Shown here piece after piece: positions 34,178 to 44,300 of a DNA stretch of 64,000 bases. Under the pieces are notes generated by a model. The model ran no database searches and had not been told where the DNA came from. It saw only the letters and a program-made list of their open reading frames with translations. The stretch is taken from assembly GCA_030248295.1 (NCBI GenBank), contig JASANH010000523.1, positions 868,001 to 932,000 on the forward strand, written 5' to 3'. The position numbers were made by a program, and so were the translations under genes. Numbering within the stretch: the stretch's first letter is position 1; each line of letters begins with the position of its first letter. The DNA comes from Mesodorylaimus sp. YZB2_4. Lineage: Eukaryota > Nematoda > Enoplea > Dorylaimida > Dorylaimidae.

Positions 34178-37100
34178 TTAGAACATGAAATTAAATGCGC
34201 CCCCGTCATCGTTATCATCGCCGTCATCACCACCAAAATCCAAACGGAAGTTGTTCAATCCCATGCCCATGGTGTCATCACTGCCAGCTGGAGACCCGTC
34301 GCGGCCGCCGAAGTTAAAATAATCAGCATTGATCGGCGAGTCGGAACGATCCGGTTGTTCGAATCTTGGGGCCTTCAATGGGGAATGCACGGCGGCAGAA
34401 GGCCCTCCCAGTACCTTTGGAGCCGGCGATAATGGCGCTGTAAACGTAGTCACGGCATCAGGTTGGCGAGACTTAGGACTTGGTTGTGGCATTTTCGGCG
34501 GCGTCTGAAATAAAACGTTTTGAACAGAGAGTTTTTCGAGCAGAGCACCGAACTTACAGGTACTACTGCATTTCCTGTTACATCCAACCTCGAAGTTTTG
34601 AATGGGGAGACGGAGCAACTCTTCGCACTGGGTCCCAACGACGATGGTGTTTTGAAAGTGCGTAACCCAGCAGCCGAAGCTGGGGTTTTGAAAGAAAGCG
34701 ATGGTTGACACGATTGAGGCGTTTTTGGTTGAGACTTCGGTACCGGTACAGCAGGTGCAGGAGTTTTGAAATTTGCCGCTGCCTGACGATTATTGGGCAT
34801 CGTTTGAGGCTTTGCAGGAGAAACGGAGACCTGAAACAAGTAAATTTGCATACTGTATAGAAGCAAACAAACAAGCAAGCAACGGAAATGTTTAAATATA
34901 TCGATGCGTCAAGGCGCAATCGAGTTTTTAGCATACAATAAATGCAGCATCAACAGCAGCTCACGCTAAACTAATTTGGGTTTTTAAGAAATTCATATTT
35001 CGATGCTGAGTAGCACAGCCTTTGGCTTAAAACACACCCAAACCAAATATTCAAGCTGATTAAAGTAAAACGAAGAGGTGGTCATTTGATGATGGTGATA
35101 AAATCCCTGTAGTACATGTCAAACCGCTGAAAATGTAGAGAATCATCCAAAAGCCAGTACCTTCATCGGCGTTGTTGGCTGCACTCTCTCCAAGTTTTCT
35201 TCGTTTTTGTTTTCTTGGCGCCGTTTCGTTTTAGCCTCTTCTATCTTCGCTTTCGTCTCTTCGAGTTCGGAAGCCATACGGCGAGCATGGACCATATCGG
35301 TAGCGAACTGAACACAGATCTTATTCCAAGAACGAATCGGATCAGAATCTATAAACCACGATTGTGGTTTGACTACTGTACATCAGGTTATTGAAAGTTA
35401 ATTGTTCTGGTTCGTTTCCTTTGCTTGCATGTTACATACTCGTATGTATGAACAGTATATTGTGCTTTGTCCGCGTGCTGACCTCACGCATAGTGGAATT
35501 TCAAGGGGCATAGTGAACCATTCAATCAGACAGGAGCAATGTCAGTTTCGAGAAAAAACGTGAATTTTCAGAACAGTGAATGTTTTGGATCCAGCTATCG
35601 AAAAGGAAACCCCGAGTCAACTTACTAGTTAATTCCTTGTCCAGAACCATGATAGTTTTCTTTGCGTCTTCGATCATTCCTTCCGTAAACGCTATTTCTT
35701 CGGTCAAACGTTTGTCGGATTCGAACAGCTTTTTATACTCCGCCGCCCATGGCTGACTTAAGTAAATATGCTCGTATTCGTCTAATCGTTTTTTCATATC
35801 TTCCATCATTATGCGCCCTTCGCCCCTTACAAGTGGAATCAACTATTTAGTATAGAGAAGTACTGAAACTAAAACAAGCTTACTCTGTTTTTTCAGTTTC
35901 CGTTTTCAACTCCGCGATCTCCTTTTTGACTTGGTACTTTTTCTCCATCAACAAGTGAACCAATTGCTTTTCCCTAAACACAAAGTACAACGCTCTACTG
36001 TACGCACGAAGTCCAAAAGCAGTCCTACTTCTCAATGTTCTCTTGTCGAGTGGTGGACTCGACCTGCACACTTTTCAATCGTGCACGCATTTGCTCGATT
36101 ATCTCCCTCTCCGCAGCGATTTGTTGATCTAATGCCGCCGTTTCTTTCTTGACCACTAAAATTTAAAGAACAATGTTCCTGGTGAAGTAAGCATCCTGAA
36201 GTATTATAAAAAAGAAAACGCTCTACTTTTAATTTCCTCTTCTTTCACCTCGCAAAATGCCCTCAGTCGTTTGACTTTGACTTCTAAAAGATCGGAATAA
36301 CGATAAACAGCAGATCTTTGAAATACAAAGGGTAGACGAATGTAATCAGGGTTCCCATCGGCTTGACAGGATGAATTCAAAGGAGGTTTTAGAGGATTTA
36401 GAGCAGAATTCTTTTAGATTTAAAGGAGATTTTGACCATACTTTTTGCCAAACCGGTCACAAAGGTACATTTTCTGGCATGAAGTCTTCATGCTCTACCG
36501 CTGCAGGCTACATATCATCCTGACACAAAATCAACGCAATGGAAAAGTTATTACTAGGCCGCAAAAAGTAAATCCTTTTTTAATTTTTGTGGGTAGGGCC
36601 CAGCTCCCCACTGGCTTCCAACCCGTTTTGCCTAGGCCAGCAGTCCTGATATGATAAGCTAGGCCATGAGGTGATCATCTCTCACGGCAGCTTCCCTGTG
36701 TGTCTCTACTAGGAGCACGTCCACACGAGGGAGCATCCTGTGCCAGCACCAGCGTCCCAGCCCCGGATGATACTGTCTTAGAAGGGAGGTCACTAACCAA
36801 CCTACCAACTGAGCCATCGCGGCTACTATAAAGTATATCCTGCCTACTAATCCCTTCAAGCCGGCAAAGCGAGATTCCAGGCAAGGTCGTTTCTTCGCAT
36901 GCTTCTTAACAGGAGATCTCGATCCCGATGCCGACGTTTAGGCATCAAGACCCTGCATTAATCATGAGGCGAAAGCATGCTAGATTGAAGGTACTGTCCG
37001 AAGGTTTTACAATCGCATGTATAGGTACAGCAACAGCAATTCTAGGGGCGAGAGGAATGCTGACATGGCTTAGGTACCTATGTTTGGGCCTGTGTCGCCT

Positions 37101-38418
37101 GAATGCGCCTAATTTCCGTTTATAATGTATATACTAAATGATAAATCGGAAAGACAAATTTCAAAAAACTGAACGCCTGAAAAGTGTCCACCAGCAGGTA
37201 AAATAGAGTAGTATGCGAAAAAAGGCAAAAATCCAGACCCTAATTCCAAAAAAGTTCTCCTGACCTATCGGTAACGCTCCTTGTTTATTTCTTATATTTC
37301 CATTTGCAACTAATTTCTCTCTGGTCTCTGGCGTCAATTCAGAACTTTTGTCACAGAGATCATGCTCATAAGAGAGAAGCCAAATTTTAGAGGAGGACCC
37401 GCCAAATTTAAGGAGGATTAGAGGATTTAGGGGAGGGTATTGGAATCAGAGGAGGTTTTAGAGGATTTAGAGGGTGGTGGGAACCCTGGTAATCCGGCCC
37501 TAAATACAGAAGATGAACCAGTTTATAACTGAACCAACCAATACCAATTTCAACTGATTTACAGAATTAAGACTCCTCCTTGGTCGAACGATTTCACAAA
37601 ATCTAGTTGATCTGATCAAAATACTTTCTTCGCCAGAATGTGAGCATCCTTACAAAAGGCGAGCGATTCAAAATTTGAAAGCTCCAAATGCAACCATTCA
37701 GTCTTCCCCGATTTTGGTTCCAAAATTACCATTTATTCTTACTTTTCCCGGATTTTCAGTCTTGTATAAACCCTGTAAGATCAGAGACACCAAGTTGCCG
37801 TCATGCTAGCCGGTGTTTTGTTTTATCGGGGTCCGACACAAGCCCGGTGATAGCACAAATTATGACGCCAAAGTAATTACAGCAGCGCATTTCAACAACT
37901 TTACCAGATATTAGACGGTTACAGATTTTATGACTGTAGACAACACTGGCACTTACATGTAAACTTAAGTCGCACGTGTCACATAAGTAAAATTTACCTA
38001 CGTCATCGTAAATGCGCAAGCCGCATGAGGCTGAAGGGCATGTGTCTGCGGGAAACTTTTGCCCTTATTTTAAAATTAGTTGGAGGCTCAGAATTTATAT
38101 TCCTGCGTTAAATAAACCACGAACGCTCAGGTGTGTATGACCATAACCTTGCTGTTAGCCGAGACCCAGCATCGTGTTATCGTATCCCACAGATCAAGTA
38201 CAGGGTCCGGTCCGATATATATATAGATACTGTATGTATATAGGGGGCAAGATATGGTGCCTATGTCTAGGTCTGCCCTAGTTGCTCTGAACTAATCGTA
38301 AGATCAGAAAAATCTTACCCATTTGCAAGGCCGTCGCGAGTTGTTCATCGCCTTCCCAATCAAGACTCATTTCTTTATTTTCATCTGGCCCCCGAGCATT
38401 GTCTCCTTCTTCTGCCAT
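34178..38418 (-). CDS. Coiled-coil protein with FKTP repeats and a C-terminal FNF motif tail
   Basis: Exon 1, 38418-38319, encodes MAEEGDNARGPDENKEMSLD and ends in phase 1. A 2-kb intron follows, then short exons near 36284-36230, 36155-36030, 35970-35880 and 35840-35635, another near 35330-35158, and the last two near 34830-34559 and 34504-34178. The middle is long heptad-rich coiled coil (EKQLVHLLMEKKYQVKKEIA; MKKRLDEYEHIYLSQPWAAE). The C-terminal third has repeated FKTP/FKTS motifs and ends in acidic, glycine-rich sequence with DYFNFGG, NFRLDFGG and FNFMF. Repeated phenylalanine motifs suggest a scaffold or a docking tail. The coiled coil loosely recalls the synaptonemal complex protein SIX6OS1, but that is only a guess. 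Some exon joins are unverified. Confidence 0.6.
36575..36832 (-). repeat. SINE family R1, copy B (internally deleted)
   Basis: Inside the large first intron of the coiled-coil gene. It keeps the T-rich tail with GTGGGTAGGGCCC, the CATCCTGTGCCAGCACCAGC block and, at the right end, the tRNA-like head ACTGAGCCATCGCGGCTAC (box A on the minus strand). The middle 200 bp present in copy C are missing. Confidence 0.75.
37372..37490. repeat. AGGAGG-TTTAGAGG low-complexity tandem sequence
   Basis: Repeats of GAGGATTTAGAGG, AGGAGGTTTTAGAGG and similar words fill this part of the intron. A related shorter run lies at 36376-36432 (AAAGGAGGTTTTAGAGGATT). Their copy-like relation suggests a dispersed minisatellite. 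Confidence 0.6.
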
Positions 38419-38688
38419 CTTAAATGTCGTTATACCGTTTGACAATTTTGTAGTCGATTTGATCTTGACGATCGTCCTCGATTTTCTGGTCGTGACAGAA
38501 GTGGGGTTGGCGGTAAATTGTGCTACAATACGAATAAAGACGGTTGTTTCCAGGATTTCCCGCGCAAGTTCTCGCTCTCGCGCTCGTGCACAGTACAGTT
38601 CAAAAGTATTGCTATGTTCCTACTTATCAAAGCTGCGCGCGAAATTTGAATTAAAAATTTACAAACACACTGTTTTGTTTACTTGTTC

Positions 38689-38704
38689 TATACAGTACTG
38701 TATA
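38689..38704. promoter_or_regulatory. 16-bp perfect palindrome, copy 2
   Basis: TATACAGTACTGTATA, identical to 11244-11259. It lies about 270 bases upstream of the start of the coiled-coil gene and 240 bases beyond the stop of protease 2 on the same strand. Confidence 0.6.
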
Positions 38705-38946
38705 TTGTTAATTAGTGTCAATAATTTATTTCTCGACTGCCTTCTGTTATCGATATTTTAGTCGAAAGCGATGGCAGCATGACTTGTGGCCATGAAGGAC
38801 CAGATTGGTGGATGCGTTGCAGCGTTGCATGTCATCAAGTGAAGCCTGTTTTATTATTCGCTCGATCATAATTCGTCCGGGTCACAGAGGAAAAGGCAAT
38901 GGTAGCAGCAGCTTATGACCACCAGGAAACTGTCATTCGAGGGTTT

Positions 38947-40166
38947 TCAGAGCGACGTGAGTTGTTTTGTGGTTTGTTTGACCCAGTCGACGTAGCTGGC
39001 TACACGAGAGAAAATATCGAGCATGTCTTCCTCCACGCACGCACCGCTTACGCCGAAGCTGACAACACCGTGTTGCACCCATCGACCATCTTCTTGGCAG
39101 GCGAGCATGCTGCCCGAGTCGCCCTGCAGCAACAGTCTGAACGGATCCAGAGAACACGACTACCTCAGCCGACGCTTACGTGGCACACTCCGTTTTCTGC
39201 TTTCAATGAGCCGGCGCAGATCATGGAGTCCTGCTTGTAGGCTTCCTCCCATCCCTTCGAGCAAACTGAGGCCGGGTGGACGGGCATGACTAGCTGTTGC
39301 AGTGCCTCCGCAGATTCATGCTGGTTGTTGCCTGCAGAGACATACTGTATCTTGAGGACATGCTGGCCAGTCGATTAGGGCCTACTATTATTGCGGCCCC
39401 ATCCGGCAGCAACGCACGTTAAACCAGTGGGTATGGCAGCCCCCTGTTGCGGCAAGCATACTGGCCGAATCGCATCGCTGAATTTGATTGGGCTGTCCAG
39501 TTTGATCACGGCAATGTCGTGCGCGTGTCCTGCAGTACCGTACTTGGGGTGTCTGCGGACAGTTGTCACCTGTCGTTTCTCATTGTATTGCCCTGCTACG
39601 TTGCGGAGGTGTCTACCAGCAGCAGCATTCAGTCTGCTCGATCTAAAGAATCAACAATTTTTTAAACGCCGTCGATAACTACTGCACTGCACGTGGAGAC
39701 GACTTACGAGTGCACGCAGTGAGCAGCGGTCAGGACGATGTCACTCGACTCGACATCATCGCGCACGCGGAGAAGGCTTGCTCCGCACTGGAATCGTTCC
39801 CCTCTACCAGAGGCAAACAATGCCACCACCCAGGGCCAAGAATGCGGTTTAGCTTCCTTGCCGTTGATGACTCTTTTGCTGCCAAGATTTGGCTGAAAGC
39901 TAGATGCCTGCACACCGCACCCAACACCTTCGCCATTAGACTGGGATTCGGAATTGGGAATTGTGGTCGGCTTTGGTCTCATCGGTCTTGATGTGGTTTT
40001 CCAGGAAGGCCCATTCCGAATTCGACTTTCGTGACGCTGGTGATTTGCAGCAATGCTGCTATGCATCTATAGAAATGAGGAGTGGCTAATCTTTATGGTT
40101 TCCTGTATTACCATCCTCCCTCACCAAGCAAATAAAGAACAAGAAAGAAAGCTTCAGAATAGACAT
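38947..40166 (-). CDS. Secreted chymotrypsin-fold (S1A) serine protease, paralog of 31626-32906
   Basis: Exon 1, 40166-40125, encodes the signal peptide start MSILKLSFLFFICL (14 codons, as in the paralog). Exon 2 starts at 40066. The rest reads through a pro-region, KRVINGKEAKPHSWPWVVAL (activation cleavage before Val), CGASLLRV, LTAAHC (His), HDIAVIKL (Asp), GVCHGDSGSML (Ser) and the final helix YVDWVKQTTKQLTSL. Here the frame between WPW and CGA is intact. The residue six before the catalytic Ser is Gly, as in the paralog, so the S1 pocket is not trypsin-like. It is probably an extracellular digestive or defence protease; the natural substrate is unknown. Confidence 0.85.
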
Positions 40167-40232
40167 CGTCGGATTCGTTCGTTGGTTCGTTCGAGTTCCA
40201 GTTCAATATAAGATCAGATGATCAGACTGGAT

Positions 40233-40255
40233 CTTTTATGCAACCTAATTTGCAT
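40233..40255 (-). promoter_or_regulatory. Octamer and TATA-like box upstream of protease 2
   Basis: Reading leftward, ATGCAAAT (40255-40248) is followed by CATAAAAG (40240-40233), which lies 66 bases before the ATG at 40166. Spacing and order match the paralog upstream of 32906. Confidence 0.5.
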
Positions 40256-40499
40256 GTACTCATAACCAGCTAGCTGGCTTGTATTGGCACCTGCACGAAA
40301 CTCCGCGATTGTTATTGCTGTTGAACAAGGTGCTTTTTACGGAACTACAGAATTTGCCTTGCAGAATTTGAAGGCGTGATCCCTTGTCAGTTGTGCTGAT
40401 ATTGAAGGAGACGGTCATGGAGAAAGGGTGGGTCCAGCTGCAGATTGCTTTTCTCTGTACGACTATGACAGCGTGAACAGTATTGACATTGGCAGCTGG

Positions 40500-40655
40500 T
40501 ACACCAAGCTAGGGCTCGACATACTGCACAGATTAAAGCAAACAATATTTATGTCGATTGCGATTTGGTGAACATGGACAGGAAAAAGGTGAACATTGGA
40601 ATTCGGTCCGGGATTCTTCACTGTTGGAAACACATCACGGATAAGTGTGGTAATC
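40500..40655 (+). repeat. Dispersed repeat family R2, copy 1
   Basis: About 150 bp matching the reverse complement of 54200-54360. The shared blocks include AAGCAAACAATATTTATGTC and CGGGATTCTTCA. Translated, both contain NNIYVDC and GILHCWKHI, so this may be the end of a mobile-element coding region. No head is present here. Confidence 0.6.
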
Positions 40656-41385
40656 TGGACTTTACATAACAAGACAGCAGCGTTGTGTACGCGATTTTCG
40701 AGTGTCGATTTTCAATTGCACTTCTTTTGATTTAGTCTAGAACCATTTTTTGTTGTGGGGCTTAGTTCAGTTTTTTATGCTTTCATTCCTGGCTACATCG
40801 CTGGCGCCAGAAATCCTGCACTCTTTAGTCAGAACGCGCAATAATGATTATGGTACAGTTTCCTTGCAGCCAATGACTTTTTAGCCTCACCTACAATGTC
40901 ATGTCTGTTCCGTGTGTGCACCCTGTAATTCATATTGGAAGTGGACTACCCACGTCTTTGGAGGACTGCGCCGATATAATGGCATAATGGCACTTGTATG
41001 ACCAGTACTCTTTCCGGCTGGCTCGGCCTGCAAAATAAAAACTCCTTGTGTTGCACTCATCAAGCCGGATACGCCAGGTCTCATCTCCAGTCTAATAGAA
41101 ATGAGACAGCGAGCTCCTGCCTAAGTCGCCACTGTATAGCTCATCAGAAATTACAGCACAGCAGAAAATTCACTGCTCATGATTCCCTGGTGACCCAATT
41201 TTATCCACCCAGTGAACCTATAGTTTAATCATGACTATTTCAATAGGTGTAGCACATACGATATCAAAACCGACATGCAAAAGACCGACATGCAAAATTG
41301 TAAAACTTCTAAAATCGATTCAGTCTAATAAAATGTTTTGAGGCGTGCATTGCATAGAGATAAAATTGATACTGATGAAAGTTTT
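40656..41385. other. Intergenic before the SLC4 gene 3' end
   Basis: No exon supported. The sequence is AT-rich near 41230-41340, which should contain the leftward poly(A) signal of the SLC4 gene. Open frames at 40899-41228 show no domain. Confidence 0.35.
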
Positions 41386-44300
41386 TTAGTTATCAGTCAC
41401 AACAATTTTCGGATCCTGCCTAAGATTGACTTGGTCTGCTTTGCTATCAGTGTACAGAACGGCTCGCTGTCGATTCGGTTTGAGAACTTCACGCCAAGAA
41501 GGGAGAGGGTCGTCCAAGGCGAACAGTTCCTTCTGGGAAAAGATGCGTTCCAGTAGCCACTTGCGTATGAAGATCATCACCACCAACTGCAGAATTGAGA
41601 AAGCAGTTACTGACAAGCCGGCTAATAGTGCTACTCTGCTGACTTACCATTAATGGGAAAACCATAGATATGGTTTTTATTTCCTCCACGACCATTAGGA
41701 ATACCAGACTGATCAGTTGTATAATGGTGAATAGGTTAACTCGCTTCAGACGAACCATTCGCAACCACGGATAATCAGGCTGATGTTTGGCGGGCATCAG
41801 CAGGATCAGCAGTCGCATGACGAACTAAAACGGAACGATCAGAATTGCATAATGGGATAGAGACTCTTAGAGAAACCCTAACTAATATACCTGCTGACCA
41901 GCCAGTGATACGATACCCATGTATAGGAAGACGCCGAGAAGTACTGGCATTGGAATATGCTTAAAAGTAAGTCACATCGTCATCCAGAGCACGCAACACA
42001 AATAGGACTGCTCACCTTCATCACAGGTGTCAAGAATACTGCCAAGCCGATTAAAATATGTGCTAATAGTGCCGTGACGCGTTGCTCTCTGAAACAGCCG
42101 TGCCAAGAGTAATCACTGTGCAAGCAGGGTCTGACCAATCTTAGGGTTTCGCACAAGACAGCTGTAACCAAGCCTGGCAGGCGCAGGAGAGAGACAAAAA
42201 CTCCGACTGAAGCAGGCAAGTCTTGCGACTATACCTACGGCTGAAACATCAACCCGAGGGGTTGACGTCTCCCAGCCAGGGGAGAGTATCGATTACTCTC
42301 TCCCACTCGCCATGGCCCACCAGGCTCCAGGGTTACACAGCCCCGCATAAAATGACCTTACAGTAGTAAATCGAAACACTCCCAGACTCACCGAAGGCCC
42401 AAAAACTGCGGTTTTTCTCCTGGCGCCACAGTTTCTGATGTAAGACGCAGCGAATGGACGTGCATTAAGGAAATAACAGTAGCCGCGACGTAGAATGGAA
42501 TTCCCAGAATCGAGCAGACCACCATTAATGCAGAGATGACAGCTAGATCCAAATGATAGCCGTAGCCTTTCTAAAATGAGAGCACAGTCACCATGGGGTG
42601 GGCAGTCCGGGCATGTGACTCACCTTCAACTTATTGTCCTTCCTATTAATAATAACTGAAGTAATATTTTGGTCCATCATTACTAAGATGCTGAAGAACA
42701 AAGCAGGCAGAATTGTCGCAACGGCTAACCACCATTGTTCCAGTGCAAAAGGATTCACCAGCCAGCCACGATCGTGACGAGTCGGCTTCAAATGCAAAAA
42801 CGAAATGCATGGAAGCAAGCAAGAGTAGCTGTCATATCATACCTGAAAGCGATCAGGCACTTCGAGGCACGGTACTTGTAGACCAACAAGCATGTTCACG
42901 GCAGACATGACCACTATTGCTATCGTGACATTGAAATCAGCGATCACTTCTCGAACCTGAAGTCAGTGTGTGATTGTAATGGCAGGAGGAACCGTACGCT
43001 GCAATCGGATCCGCCTCATGTTCAGTAATGGGCGCTCGTACCTTAGAAGGGAAAAACGGCGAATGTCTCAGAAGCTTCAGGCCGAATGCGATGACAAAGG
43101 TGAAGAAGAAGAGAATAATGGAAAACATGAATACGTCGGGAACGTATGCATGACACTCCTCGGCGAGCATTGTTCCGTTTCCAGTCCCATTTGTTAAAAA
43201 CTCGCCAACAAAAGATGATTTGCTGCCGTGATGCTTGGACTGCGCGATCAAAGTCACATTAGGGCTCCCAGAAGCCAGACAGTGGCATGTCTCGTTCATG
43301 AGAGGCTGAAAAGGGCAATCGTGGAATGTTGGATCATAGTCTAGGCGAAAACAAGCATGGGCGGCTAGAACAGTGGCTATTCGGCAAACGGCCAGCAGTA
43401 ACCAATGCGCTCACCGTGGGATCAGCAACAAGCGGAAACCGGTGGCTGATTTCCAACAGCTCTTCCACTGCTTTAATCAGAAAGATTATGGAAATCATCG
43501 TTGCGAAAGCTTCCTCCGTGAAACGGGTGATGAATGAGACCATGACCGAAGCATCGACAGCCACCAGGATCATGAGCACCACTGCCGTCCACATGCCGAC
43601 CCAAGCTCGGATAATCAGGAAGTTCCATTTCATAGCGCTGAAAACTTTGATCATTCGCAAACAGCTGGCTCGACTTCATCAGTAGGTACTTACAATGCTA
43701 GCTTGTAAAGAATCACTTCAAAAACAAGACACGGCCCTGTTGCTGACAGAACGCACAATGGTTGGCCAGAGAATAACGCGTAGATAACACCGCATATGCC
43801 GCCCGCCATAACATTTTCGATGGCTCCCTGGAATCGCGAAAACAATCACAAACCAATTCACCTAAGACCATACATTAGCCCATACAATGTAGTCATCTAA
43901 AGCGTGCCCCATGACTCCGCCGAATGTAATAATTTTGGAAATATTTGCAAAAAAAAGGAAGATCGCTGCAGCAACCGTTTGCGAAATGCGCCCTTTTGTG
44001 ACATCAGTGAAATCGGATAGATACCAGGGTAGCTTGCATTTCAAGTCGTCTACGAGCCCTCCGAACAGCCTGCATTGAAAGAAACATCGAGCATTAAAAG
44101 ATCAGTTCCGCCAAGACCAAAGTCATGCAGTACCTTCCAGTACGGGTCATCGAGGGACCTTCTTCATCAGAGGTCGGGGAGGCCATTCGCTTTTCTGCTG
44201 TCCTGAATGTGACCGGCCTTGCAACCTAAGTCCACCGTCACTATAACCCACACGGGGAAAAACTCACAGGGAAAAACGAAACTGTGACTTACTGGTACTG

